Source: Penium margaritaceum
Taxonomy: Eukaryota; Streptophyta; Zygnematophyceae; Desmidiales; Peniaceae
Assembly (NCBI GenBank): GCA_023375785.1
Contig: SZWC01001177.1
Coordinates: 241,906-305,905, forward strand
DNA: 64,000 nt
Direction of reading: 5' to 3'
Every line of letters begins with the position of its first letter. Positions within the stretch are counted from its first letter, which is position 1. The translations under genes and the position numbers were made by a program. The notes under the pieces were generated by a model. It was given only the letters and a program-made list of their open reading frames with translations. It made no database searches and was not told the origin of the DNA. Positions 11,840 through 24,420 of this stretch are shown here, piece after piece.

Positions 11840-13353
11840 CGCCTGACGTGCTTCCTGTGAGGATGAGCTTCCTTCCATCTACGAGCACGGAATTTACAAG
11901 CTAGTCGACCTTCCACCTAGGAGGAAGGCTATTTAGTTCAAATGGGTCTTCCGTAAGAAAGTGAAGACGGATGACTCAGTAGAACACCACAAGGCCCGCT
12001 TGGTCATCAAGGGGTATTCTCAGATTGAGGGCATCGATTACAATGACACCTTCGCCCTTGTCAGCCGCATGACCTCAGCTTGCGCTGTGTTTGGTGTGGT
12101 GGCTTAGCATGAGTGGAAACTGCACCAAATAGACATGAACAATGCGTTCTTCTGTGGCTCCCCGGATGAGGATATTTACCTCGCCCAACCACTAGGTTTT
12201 GAGGGTGGTGACAAGGTGTGGCGCTTGCGCAAGTCCTTGTACGGCCTCAAGCAGTCTCCTCGGTGCTAGAACTAGGAGATTACTGGCTCGTAAAGGATAT
12301 GTACAGAGCGAGGCAGACCCCTCTCTCATTATCCGACGGACACGTGAGCGGTTCACCGCCATCCTGGTCTATATGGATGACCTTCTGATTGCACACTCTT
12401 CCATGGAGGCCGTAAAGGAGGCCAAGGAGGTCCTCCAAACTGCCTATAGGATGAAGGATCTTGATCTTGGAGTGATGTTTCTTGGCATGGAGATCATGCA
12501 AGACCGTAGGCGTTGGACACTTCTGCTGCATCAAGCCCAATACGCATGTGTTTTGGGGGAGCGATTTAGTGACCTCTTTGGTGCAGTACGCTTGGCCTCC
12601 ACACCTCTCGCACGTGACGGGCGGGATGCCGTGAAGGTGGAAGATCCCACACAACTGGGGGAGGTTGTGGATGTGACCTTGCACCTCCGCCTCATCGGAT
12701 CTCTGATGTACGTGGCCACTACCACACGCCCCGACATTGATGTTGTCGTTAAACTCCTTGCACAGTTCTCGTAGGCTCCACATGCTAGATCTCTTGATGC
12801 GGCTGTGCGTGTTTTGTGGTACGTGATCCCCACAGCGTACCTCAGACTCTGCTTTTGTCGGTACTGTTCGGTGTTTCTTGATTGCTACAACGCCAGCGAC
12901 TGGGCCTTGAGTCCAGATGGACGCAGCCGCACCGGTTACTTGTTCCTGCTTGGTGGTATCACTGTTTCTTGGTGCAGCAGGAAATAGGACTGCATTACAC
13001 GTAGCTTGTTGGAGGCAGAGTATGTTGTTTTGGGTGTATGGGCTGCTGAGGCAATATGGCTGCAGCGTATGTTCCTTGAGGTGGGCCAGACAGTGCCCGC
13101 CATTGTGCTTTGCTGTGATAACCAGAGTGCTCTTGCCATCACGGACATTTCTGGTGTATTTCATGCTCGCACAAAGCACATTACAGTTGCGCATCACTTC
13201 GTGCGTGATCTGGTGGAGCGACATGTAATCTCCGCCATATGGGTCGGCACTCACATGCAGCGTGCTGATTTCTTGACGAAGGCACTGGCGTACGGGAAAT
13301 TTCTGGTGGCCATTTGTTCAGTTGGACTTTGCCCCGTGCGTGAGAGTGGTTGA
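11840..13353 (+). pseudogene. Reverse transcriptase and RNase H of copia B
   Basis: RT starts with YKLVDLPPRRKAI, KWVF.KKVKTDDSVEHHKARLV, then LHQIDMNNAFF and LYGLKQSPRC. The palm active site at 12370-12381 reads YMDD, where copia usually has YVDD, and is followed by LGMEIMQDRRRWTLLLHQ. The connection block LRLIGSLMYVATTTRPDI and an RNase H with LEAEYVVLGV, CDNQSALAI and RTKHI follow. Stops and frame changes separate RT from RNase H. In an active element this unit would copy genomic RNA to cDNA. Confidence 0.85.
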
Positions 13354-13450
13354 TTGCGGGGTGTGTCTGTGCCTGTGGCATGATTGTTTTTGCAATCATT
13401 GTTGCACTCGTTTAAGTGCTGCACGTGTATGGACATGCGTACCATCGGAT

Positions 13451-13460
13451 CATGGGGGAG
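13451..13460 (+). promoter_or_regulatory. Polypurine tract of copia B
   Basis: catgggggag directly precedes the 3' LTR. The same purine run precedes the 3' LTRs of F (38392-38401, minus) and, slightly changed, of D and I. Confidence 0.8.
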
Positions 13461-14103
13461 TGTTGTGATTTGTGACATACCTGTCGACTTGTAGAGTTTA
13501 CCTTGAGCACTTGGCCGTGTTCATGCCTGTGCAGATCGCTGATGCGGACCCAGGCGGCACCCGTGCACTGTCTGGTGTTGGAATACTAGCTTGGAGCAGA
13601 CCGACGACCGTCCCAGTGTCCTGGACGCTGTCTGGGACATTTTGCAGTTTTGCTGCAGCACGCAGGATTTTAGCAGTGGACTGGCCGTGGGCCCAACATT
13701 CATGTCTTTGCATTGTGTTTCCACCGTTTGTTGTTGGATGCATGCCTGTGACTAGTCGTAGTGTCCGGCTTGTGATTTTGCATGTCTAGGTTTAGACGAC
13801 GTAGCGTTCTGACTTGTTTACGCGTAGTTACGGCCAAAACATTGTTTTTTGGCTGGTTTTAGGACAGATCTTGCACTGCCGCGTGCGACACCCGCCGTGT
13901 GCAACGGCAGGTACCTATGCCATGGAAATGTCATTTGTCATTTCTCTCTACACATGCTATTGAAGCATTATGACACTTTATCTTGTGTCTCCTAGCCAGA
14001 CCCTTGCCGTTGTGTGTACGACTTGTGACTGTTGTTACCGTCTGACAAGGCACTTACGCCTAGTCAGCGATTAAGTCACTAGAAAGCTTCCACACATACT
14101 CTA
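13461..14103 (+). repeat. 3' LTR of copia B
   Basis: Begins TGTTGTGATTTGTG after the polypurine tract and ends near cacacatactcta. It is homologous to the 5' LTR, and its right flank starts aaaaa. Confidence 0.85.
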
Positions 14104-14185
14104 AAAAAGAAACACTTTATGCATGAGGAAATGCTCTATACAATGAAATGAGGAAAGAGCAAATGCAGATTGATGGAGAAAACTA

Positions 14186-14465
14186 TTGGCGTGAAAGTCA
14201 CGGTGATCTTCGGTCTTGTCGCCATGGCTCGCTGGTATGCCAGGACACTCGATGACCGCATTGACAGTATCAGAACCAGCCAATGCGCCCTCACATTCTC
14301 TCCAGAGTTTTCTTGATGACTACGTCCTGAGGTCCATTTTATCAATGGCACTATCCTTACTTGTTCATGATACAATGCGTAGAGTCTCTGTTTCTGCACT
14401 GGACGCTTCTTTCAATTTGTCAGTCAGACAACTGAGGAGCCCGTGCGGCCTTCTAGCTGGAAATC
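14186..14465 (+). repeat. LTR fragment of family I
   Basis: The segment aligns in the same orientation with the 3' LTR of element I (32950-33210). Shared landmarks are cttgtcgccatggctcgc, the block from ggacactc to gaccgcattga, gttttcttgatgac, and gaggagcccgt. No coding sequence is attached, so it is a truncated or solo LTR. Confidence 0.7.
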
Positions 14466-14720
14466 CTAGACTAGTGCAGCGTGTTGGGGCTGCAGTATCA
14501 CTGGAGTAGGCCCCACGCTGGTTGCTTTGCACTGCTGCCCCCTTCCGTTGCTCTGATTCTGTGAGTGAGAAAACTGTGCATTGAGGAGTTAGCGCCAGAA
14601 AGGCAGACAAAGCTGGAAAGAACTGATTAGTAATTGAGAATGAACAATAATGGGAGACTTGTCCAAGAACTAGCTGTCCCTCAGCTCTGTAGAGCTTATT
14701 ACTCAGCCTACTAGCCAATT
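14466..14720. repeat. Fragment of the family C LTR
   Basis: It shares order and wording with the left LTR of C (15740-16030): the gctggaaa start, tagcgccagaaag, gaaagaactgattag, gagaatga, and cagctctgtagagctt.ttactcag. Truncated copy without internal sequence. Confidence 0.65.
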
Positions 14721-14879
14721 GGAAAAGGACGAAAAGCCAATATACCCCTCGTTTTGGACAATTATCCCCATCCACCCCTACCTCGCAACAATAAGCCTCA
14801 TTTGCCCCTTTGACACAGACGCGAGTTTGCAGGCATAGAAAATCAACAATATACCCCTCTTGTCTTTCAAAAGATAGCA

Positions 14880-15190
14880 TGTCAACGTTGCATGAATGCG
14901 ACGTTGATATGCTGATGTCTAGGGTTGCAATATCGTAGTATTGAGAACCGCGATACTCGAGTACCGTGGTACGAGAGTACCACGGTACAAAAACCGCGGT
15001 ATCATGTTTTTGTGGCAGCTCATCACTGATGCCGGTACCGGCACCGCGTTACCAATGGTATTGGTAAATTACTGTGGTATTATACAAGTACCGTGGTACA
15101 TGGTATACCAATGTATAAAACAAACATTATACCACGGTACTAAAATGTGTACCATGGTCCTAAAATGTTTACCATGGTACTGAATGCCCT
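14880..15190. repeat. Palindrome cluster built on taccgtggtac, left of copia C
   Basis: At least ten short palindromic or mirror-matched words (taccgtggtac, taccacggtac, accgcggta, accatggtac) occur in about 250 bases, preceded by tagggttgcaatatcg. The same class of motif appears at 29030-29190 on the other side of copia C. Such clusters are typical of subterminal regions of hAT-like DNA transposons; that identity is an inference. Confidence 0.65.
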
Positions 15191-15737
15191 TATGTTTTTC
15201 TAACACCAAAAATGAATTTCAAGCGAAAAAATGGAGATCGGTAATAGATGTCATGAACTTGGAACTCAAGTTTTTATACTCACAAAGAAACGATACACCT
15301 TTACATGATATTCACTTGTGATATTGAGATGTTTAGGTGGAGTAAAAGTTGGGGGACAAGAAATGAGGGAAGGGGAGGAGGGTGAAGTTATGAAGAGGTA
15401 CTTTGGTTGAATACGGTAGTGTCTCTTGTGCTCGCTTACTTTTTAGAGCTCAATAAAAGGACAATTAAACTTGACTGTAACTTTCAGCCTTGGAATTTTG
15501 GACCTGTTTGTCCAAAGCCCTAGTATTTTCTTACTGTCTTACTTTGGTCAAAGGTCCATGTCCTTGGTCTGTCCCTAGGACTTCGCCTATTGAATTTTTA
15601 AATTTTGAATGTCGAGGGCGAATTTGTACGTCGTAGCTTGCTTTGCACCTAGATTTGCACGTAGATTTCCTATCCATTGCGAGGGTTTGAATGTACACTC
15701 ATCCGCACTACCACGTTGACTTAGTTGTAGCGAATTA
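15191..15737. other. AT-richer spacer, no gene seen
   Basis: No family, long open frame or repeat is recognisable. It ends with aatta (15733-15737), the proposed target duplication of copia C. Confidence 0.5.
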
Positions 15738-16589
15738 CAGCTGGAAACTGCTCTAGTGCGCAGGTTGGGGCAGCTGCATTGTTGATGCAGTGTGTGGGCT
15801 TCCACGCTTGTTGCTTAGTCTGCTACCCTCTCAGTCTGCCGCTCTAGAGTCTAATTCTGAGTGCTCTGGGTTAGTTACTCAGAGATGCGTGCGCCAGTGT
15901 TAGCGCCAGAAAGCAGCTGAGAACTGGAAATGACTGATTAAGAACTGACAATGAGACACAGTGGGAGACCCCTCCAAGATCTATCCTTCCCCAGCTCTAT
16001 AGAGCTTGTTACTCAGTTGACCAGCCAATAAAAAAATAGCTCAATTTTCAGGCAGGCAGGTTTTCTTGGTGAGCCCTGCCAGACAGCCGACAGCCCAAAA
16101 CCCGGACGTCGCCCGTTTTGCCTGAGAAGTGGACCATACCATAATACGCACGCACGCTGCGAACGCAGCCGTGCGGTCAAAATCAGCTAGAAAAACAGTA
16201 GTAAAGAGTTATAGCCACCTAAACCCTGGCGGTGTCTACTCTAGTCTCCGGTACCAACATTGTCCGAAACTCATGAAACATGGACCCTATGCATGATGCA
16301 GCACTGCAAATGCAACAGTGCAGTCAGACACAACAGTGGACGCGTGTAGACAACAAAAGCATTTGCAGAGAGTGCTGGCGGCACGACTGCCAAGGAGGTC
16401 CACCAATGGAGATGTACACGTAGAAGAGAAGAGAAGGCTCCAGTGAACCGCGTGTAGGCCTTAGCGTGCGTCGGCTCCACCAGACGACACTCCAGCAGCT
16501 TTGTGTCTCACCGTCAGTCATCTGCATGCTGATGTGCACAAGCCGGGAGGATACAACAGAGTACAATGAGAGATGCGTGAAAACCAACA
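15738..16589 (-). repeat. 3' LTR of copia C
   Basis: Aligns in the same orientation over about 850 bases with 28152-28975 and, from about 16045, with 30177-30704. On minus it starts TGTTGGTTTT directly after a purine-rich stretch (16590-16598). Confidence 0.85.
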
Positions 16590-16664
16590 ATCCCGCATGA
16601 CTCATAGGAACAATGTATATGTACGGGCAGAGAACATAGAGATCAAGCAGGCGGGGACAGAGAG

Positions 16665-18239
<1,575 letters not shown>

Positions 18240-18799
18240 GAAGACTTCGACTTACGACTTCTGGGGGTCAAGGCGGAGTCGCCAAGTCGATCAACGTCGA
18301 CTTGGATGTTGACTCCAGTTGACCCCCATTTCTTTGAATTAGGGTTCAAATGGTGTACAACATGGTGGGCAAGCATGTTTCCACGTTAACGACCAACAAA
18401 AAAAAAGGGGGTCGGGTCGAACCCCGAAAGACCGACTTTCGGAGCGATCTCGTGAGCATCTCGTACAAGATGCATTTAGGCTCTTTGCGGCATCGTCACA
18501 TGCGCTGTCCACGCATAAGGCACACACAATTTGCATGCTGGCTCCTCTCCAAGATACTGCATACACGTTAACAGCCAATGACAATAGTGTTATTATCTGG
18601 CACTTCCACATAGTTAGCATAGGTGGCATCCACATCACTAGACTAGATGCAATGAACAGCAGTGCATGAGCCGCACAATCTAGGCCGCAGATTACGGAGG
18701 AATGAATGGATGTTTGTCCCCCCCCCCTCCCCCCGGGCCCTTGTTCCTCGTTTAGTAGGGCAGACGGTTGTCCATTGCCTTGCTCGGCCCGACGTTCTA

Positions 18800-18830
18800 A
18801 GCTAAGGCCCTCTGGCCGAGGGCCTTAGCT
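18800..18830. other. 13-bp perfect hairpin upstream of the hAT1 transposase start
   Basis: agctaaggccctc, loop tggcc, then the exact complement, 72 bases before the ATG at 18902. Could affect transcription or the leader RNA; function unknown. Confidence 0.8.
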
Positions 18831-18967
18831 GCACCTTGCAGTACCACCATGGAGCTCTAGCCCATCAGACGTTGGCCTTTGTGAGGTCCACCAGCACCAC
18901 CATGGCTGGTGGATCTCGGACGACATCTTCAGCCAGCCAGGGCACCTCCGCTGGCAGGCTCCCTGTC

Positions 18968-19280
18968 CTCACAGGGGATTTTCTCGTGCGTGCCCTCAGC
19001 AAGTTTTTCAAGCCAGTGCCCACAGAAGCAGGCTATCCTGGCTTCTTTTGTGGTGCATGTGGCACCACCTACTCCGGTGGCAGTGACCGCATGCGTGGTC
19101 ACTATGGTGCACCCGTGGGAAACNCTCACAGGGGATTTTCTCGTGCGTGCCCTAAGCAAGTTTTTCAAGCCAGTGCCCACAGAAGCAGGCTATCCTGGCT
19201 TCTTTTGTGGTGCATGTGGCACCACCTACTCCGGTGGCAGTGACCGCATGCGTGGTCACTATGGTGCACCCGTGGGAAAC
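18968..19280. repeat. False 156-bp duplication around a single N
   Basis: 18968-19123 and 19125-19280 are identical except one base (gccctcagc versus gccctaagc) and are separated by the N at 19124. The unit plus N is 157 bases, which shifts the frame; treating the two as one sequence makes the transposase start and its next segment lie in one frame. This argues for an unmerged contig overlap. Confidence 0.9.
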
Positions 19281-19499
19281 GTCAAGAAGTGCAAGTATGC
19301 CCCAGCAGCAGCACGTGCGATGCTCGGGTTGCTCCCTCTCCTGCTTCCAGACAGCTTCAATGCTGCGGACAAGGTGTTGTTCAAGGGGGAGGGTTCAGCA
19401 TGGGGTACAAGGGACAGCCCAGTCAACTGGTTGGACCTCCACCAGGCGCGGCAGCGAGAGCAGGCACGAGCAGCAGTTGGTGCGCAGCAGACGCCTGGT

Positions 19500-19501
<2 letters not shown>

Positions 19502-19535
<34 letters not shown>
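19502..19535 (+). repeat. CAG microsatellite encoding polyglutamine in hAT1 transposase
   Basis: About eleven CAG codons in frame with the transposase N-terminal segment. Confidence 0.9.
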
Positions 19536-19536
<1 letters not shown>

Positions 19537-22455
19537 TGGCCACTTCACAGTCTTGCAATGCCCCTTCTTTCAGCCCTATCTTCACCGGCACTCCGACCTC
19601 GGCAGCCTCTCTCAGCTCAGCCAGGCAGAGCTTGATGTTGGAGCATCTCGCAAACGCTGCCAAGTCGCAGTGCCAGAAAATGATCGTCAAAATCATGGCC
19701 AAGAACGCCTTACCCATCTCCTTCTGCCGGGACTCTTAAGTGCTGGAGCTTGTGGAGGATTCGCGGAAGACAACAGGGGGGTTTCAGGTTGCCAAGCAAG
19801 GACAGAGTGAAGGAGGTGATTCTCCCTGCGCTGGACAGGGAGCTTGCTGAGATGGAGGCGCCACTGCGGAGCGGCTGGGACATCTTCGGCGTCTCCCTTG
19901 GGGTGGACGAGTGGAGCGACATCCAGATCCGCCCCATCTACTCGGCCATGGCCTCCAACGCCGAGGGGGTTGCTCACCTCTTCAGCCGTGACGCACGTGG
20001 CATGGTCCGTGACGCTAACCACGTGGCTTGCGTCATTGACCAGGCCATCACTGAGGTGGGACCTGAGAAGGTAATCGTGGTGATCACGGACAACGCAAGC
20101 ACCAACAAGAAGGCGTACAAGGCTTTGCGAGAGAAGTACCCTGCAGTCTTTTTCACTCACTGTGTCTGTCACAGTCTTGACCTGTGCTTGAAGGACTTGG
20201 GGAAGACGGAATGGGGACAGGCTGTCATAAGCAAGTGTGAGAAAGTGGTGACATTTTTCAGGAACAAGGACCTCCTGAGGTCCTGGCTGAAGTCAGAGTC
20301 CGGGGGCAGGGTGCTCCTTCCAGCTGCTGCCACACGTTTTGCATCTATCCACAGGATGCTGACCCGCCTCTTGGACATGAAGGATGTTTTGCAGAAGCTG
20401 GTGGCAAGTGACAAATGGCAGCAGATGGGAGATGGCAGGGACGCTGGCTGGAAAGCAAAGAAGAAGGAAGTGCACCGCATTTTGAGGATGGGTGTGTTCT
20501 GGCTCCAGGTGAAGGCGTTGATGAAACTCATGATGCCGTTCATGCTTTCATTGCGCAAGGCTGATGCTTCTGGCGATACTGCAGGCAATGTCTACAAGAC
20601 TCTGCTGGATACAACAGAGGCTGTGCGCAAACTTGGGCTTGCACATGGACGCAAGCGTGCACCGTGCAACCCAGCCTGGGTCAAGTTTGCATTGGAGCGG
20701 CTGAGCTGGCGGTGGGATAACCAAATGAACTGTCCTGTTTTTTCTGCTGCACGTCGTGTGTATCCGATGCACTTTGGGCACAAATTTGACGGTGACAAGA
20801 AGATGGTTGAGGCATGGAACGTGGTGGTTACGGCCCTCGTGCCTGAGAAGGATGTTGAAGCTCTTGAGAGAGAGCTAGAGGGGTTTGAGAACGCACGGGT
20901 GACGTGCGACAATGACCCCTCTCGTGCCAAGGACGTAGAGAAGGCAAAGACAGCAGTGCAGCATGTGGTGGCTGGCGACATGCCAGCTTTCCGCTGGCAT
21001 GCCAGGTTCATGACAAGTCTCCCTGTTCTCCGTGCATTCTTCATGAGACTGCTCGCACAACCTTGCAGTTTCTGGGACAACGAACACGTGTTCTCCAAGC
21101 ACGAGCTGGTGCAGACAGCACGACGCAACAGGCTGAAGGTCAGCACACTGGAGCTACTGGTGCGGGTCAACGTCTGCCTCAACAAACTGTACGGCAAGAA
21201 GAAGGCACGCACCCTCACTGCCGACATCTTCAAAGCAACAGAGGACAAAGAAGCTGAGAGTGGGAGTGAAGCAGATGGAGAATTGATGATGCAGACGACG
21301 AACACAGAGAGGACTGGGTGTGGGACCCCCTCATTGCAGATGCCGGTGATGATGATGAGGTGTGGTTGGAAGAAATTGGTGCTAGTGGCGAGGGTGCTGA
21401 AGCTAGAGCAGGAGCTGCTGGTGATGTTGGTGGAGAGGACGCAGGTGGTGAGGGTGCTGAAGCTGCTGGTGCAGGAGAGGCGGCATCAGAGGAGGAGGAT
21501 TCTGATGATGATGTTGAGGAGGAAATGGAGGGGGATGATGATGATAGTGAAGGGGCAGAGGAAGTAGAGGAGGTTGAGGAGGAGGAGCTGACAGCTGACA
21601 AGGAAGTTGGAAGGATTCTACAGCTTGGTGTGCGGAAGCGGAAGGATGTGGAGGCAGCTTTGGAGTTGGAGCAAACAGCAGCAACTCCTAGGGGTGACAC
21701 TCAAAGTGCAGCAACAGCTGGTGCAGGTGGTGGGACTTCAACTGTGTCAAGTCCATCTACAACAGCAGCAGCAGCATCTGCAGCTCGTCCTGCTTCTCCC
21801 AGGGCCATTGGGCAGCCTGACACATCTGGCAAGGCTGGTTCAGCCAAGGCATATGCTGCTAGGGCAGCTGCTCTGAAGACAGCTGCAGCAGCCAAGGCTG
21901 CTGCTGCAAAGGCTGCGGCTGCCAAGGCCAGTGCTAGCAAGGCTGCTGCTGCCAAGGCTGCTACTGCCAAGGCTAGCAAGAAAGCACGCAAGACCTGATG
22001 ATGTGTCTACTGTGAAAGTTCCAATGCAATCTTACTTGTTCTCAAAGTTCTCAAAGTAATTCATTGCCTCGCATTCAAGCACTTTCCACATTCAGCTTTG
22101 TTCAATGCATTCCATGAATGAGAATCCATAGGATGTTGTGGATGTATGAGAGTAGATGGAATGAATCCAGTGGATTGTCTATAAGGCATGATGTAGAGGC
22201 AGAATGTGTACAAATGCAAGGTGGAATGGTCTAAGAAATAAAACAGGATGGAATAGGTGTGTTGTTCTTAGTAAGTGATCCAACATGTAAGGTCAAAAAC
22301 ACCTGCTAAGTGACATGTTCACAATGACTAGGTGCCATTTCTGGCATGTTAGGTTCTTATGCAAAAATCGACTTTGACCGACTTTTGCCAATATGGCGAC
22401 GTCCGACTTTCGACTCGGACTTGGGGCCGACTTCGACTTGGAAAACTCATCATGG

Positions 22456-23050
22456 GCTCACATCCATCTGATGCAACTCCCACCTGTGCTGGGTAACCAG
22501 GTTGAACAACGCTCGGCTAGTGGAGAACCAACCAACCGGGGAAAACATCTAGTCATAGTCGATCCCAGGGACCTGAGAAAACCCGTTTGCTGTAAGACGG
22601 GCCTTGTACTTGTCCAGGGACCTGTCTCGCTTCCACTATCAGTGGAAAACCCAGTCGGTGCCAATTTCCTTATGGCCCCGGGGGAGGTCGATGAGCTCAT
22701 AGACGTCATGTTGCCGAATGGCGGCAAGCTCGTCGGTACATGCAACCTCCCAGTGAGCGACCTCAGGAGATGTCTGAGTTTCACGTAGGGTGGCTTGGTC
22801 CTCTAGTTGCTGTGTGGGGTGGAAAATAAGGGCATGCACATCCCGCGCCCCTGGTAGCATACTTGTGAGCGTGGCCGTGACGGTATACCGGTGCTCGTGA
22901 TGAAGCAAGGTATAGCCCATAGCTGACCCTGGATGTAGGTCAATGATGAGTGACAGTGCGGCCAAGCTAAGTGCCTTAGTGCCGGGGTCCCCGCTCACGA
23001 CTGTCAAAGTGGGTCTGATAAGAGGCAAGGAGCCTCGTGGGATGACGGGG
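22456..23050 (-). pseudogene. Start of reverse transcriptase of copia C (right of hAT1)
   Basis: On minus the segment reads DELAAIRQHDVYELIDLPRGHKEIGTDWVFH, the usual RT entry. After stops it continues toward LVTQHRWELHQMDVS, where hAT1 begins. It completes the RT piece at 17800-18239. The left part overlaps the end of the Pro/Ser linker. Confidence 0.8.
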
Positions 23051-23150
23051 AGTCATGGCGCGAGAGGACATGAGGAGGTGGCCTGAGTGCTCACTGTCAG
23101 CCTGGGTCGAAGGCTCCTACCTGGACCATGTGTGTAGCCCGCCGACACGG

Positions 23151-23655
23151 ACGGGGAAGCCGGCCATGGGCTGACAGACACGGACGGGGCAGCCGGCCCT
23201 GAGGGGCTGGCTGGCACGGAGGAGGCAGCTGGCCTTGAGGGGCTAGCAGGCACGAACGTGGCAGCCGGCCCCGAGGGGCTGACGGACATAGATGGGACAG
23301 CCAGTCCTGAGTGGTTGAAGAACACAGATGGGACAGCCGGCCCTAAGGGGATGGTAGGCACGGATGGGGCAGCCGGCCCTGAGGGGTTGGCGGACATGAA
23401 CGGGGCAGCTGGCCCTAAGGGGCTGATGGACACAGTCCGTGCAACCAGCCCTGAGGGGTTGACGGACGCCAACGGTGCAGCCGGGCGTGAGGGGGTGGCA
23501 GACACGGACGGAGCAGCCAGGCTGGAGGGGCTGGTGGACATGGATGGGGCATCCGGCTGTAAGGGACTGGTGGACACAGACGGGGCAGCCGGCCCGGAGG
23601 CGCTACCTGACATGGATGGGGCAGCCGGCCCTGAGGGACCCGCGGACAAAGACAA
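23151..23655 (-). repeat. 36-bp minisatellite encoding a 12-residue repeat in the copia C linker
   Basis: About fourteen imperfect units translate on minus to variants of SPSGPAAPSVSV, one after another, in an open frame. It lies between integrase and RT where copia elements carry a variable Pro/Ser-rich linker. Copy number likely varies between copies. Confidence 0.85.
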
Positions 23656-23799
23656 TGAGATGCCCCGATGCCGCTAGACGGAGGACGGAACCACCACTCC
23701 CCCACGCGACGGGAGGAACATTGATGCGCTGGAGTAAACGCAGTCACACAGAAAAAGATTCTTAAAGGAGAGGGCGTCTCGGGACTCGATGATGCAGTG

Positions 23800-24420
23800 C
23801 CGGGAGGGATCCTAGAAATGCCATGCCTTAGATTGACGCGAGCCGCCAAGGAAGGTACAGGGACTGCTGCGAGGCTCAAGCTTGCCACCCTGGTGTGGGG
23901 CAAGCAAGCACACGACAGCAATGCATCCCCAAACAAGGGCCAGACGGTGGTCGGCCAGCTTTCCACACCAGTGCTGGTATGGTGTGGAGTGATGTGGAAT
24001 GGGTCCGTGGGGAATCCAGTTCAAGACCCACGTCATGTTGGTCATGGTCTCGAAGTAGAAACCGTCAGAGAGACCGGAATCGACCTGCATCGTGCGAACG
24101 TCGTCAACCATGGTGCGATTCTACTGCTCAGAGACGCCATTCTGGGCTGGCGTGTAAGGTGCCGACGTCTCATGATGGACACCACAGGAGGCGAGAAAGA
24201 GTGTGGTCTCCCTTAGAAACTCACCCCCGCGAATAGAGCAGAAGCGGCGGAGAGGAAGACCACACTTGCGTTCTACACAGACGAGCCAGTCCCGAATAGT
24301 GGGAGCGACGTTGCTCATCTACCTAAGGTAGAAGACCTAGCAATAGCGAGAGTAGTCGTCCGTAAGTGTCAGAACATAAAAAACACGCTCTCTGACTAAC
24401 TCTGTTGGGAGGGGACCCAT
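23800..24420 (-). pseudogene. Integrase of copia C
   Basis: Two open pieces carry the integrase core: WLVCVERKCGLPLRRFCSIRGGEF (the catalytic Asp before GGEF reads Ile-Arg) and APYTPAQNGVSEQ (catalytic Glu kept). They are followed by MTNMTWVLNWIPHGP and VWGCIAVVCLLAPHQ, the post-core segment. Stops lie between the pieces. Confidence 0.8.

Larger units (their letters stand above)
6330..14103 (+). mobile_element. Full-length decayed copia retrotransposon B
   Basis: Two homologous direct repeats of about 630-640 bases (6330-6958 and 13461-14103) enclose, in copia order on the plus strand, a PBS, a CAG-like leader, Gag, protease, pre-integrase, integrase, RT, RNase H and a PPT. The five bases before the left repeat and after the right repeat are both aaaaa, which could be the target duplication but is low complexity. 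Internal frames are broken many times, and the LTRs differ at many positions, so the insertion is old. Element F in this window is a second member of the same family. Confidence 0.9.
18902..21998 (+). pseudogene. hAT transposase (BED-like finger, DUF659, C-terminal dimer region), frameshifted
   Basis: The ATG at 18902 (accaccatgg context) opens a BED-like finger (FCGACGTTYSGGSDRMRGHY..VKKC), a Gln run (19502-19535) and then NALPISFCRDS. A stop at about 19737 and one extra G in gggggg near 19780 shift the frame. From 19750 the DUF659 region is clear (FRLPSKDRVKEVILP, VVITDNASTNKKAYKALREKYP, FFTHCVCHSLDLCLKDL, AAATRFASIHRMLTRLLDMKDVLQ), and NKLYG ends the dimer region near 21195. A third frame (to 21998) adds an acidic stretch (SEEEDSDDDVEEE) and a Lys/Ala tail. 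The apparent doubled finger (18968-19123 and 19125-19280) is an assembly artefact. As it stands no complete transposase can be made. Confidence 0.85.
18240..22455 (+). mobile_element. hAT-superfamily DNA transposon hAT1 nested in copia C
   Basis: The inserted segment interrupts copia C reverse transcriptase. The 12-base word gctcacatccat occurs at 18228-18239 and again at 22456-22467. hAT elements duplicate 8 bp, so part of the match is chance or the ends are shifted by a few bases. Both ends are dense in gtcga/tcgac words, as expected of subterminal binding sites, but I see no clear terminal inverted repeat. The element holds one transposase gene in two frames and a 13-bp hairpin before it. 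Confidence 0.8.

Noticed and set aside
18836-19739. Duplicated BED finger in hAT1
   Set aside because: The duplication borders a single N and is almost exact; assembly artefact is the simpler reading.
23151-23655. Regular 36-bp repeats resembling a CRISPR array in period
   Set aside because: Units are contiguous without unique spacers, translate to a 12-residue repeat and lie inside a copia linker.
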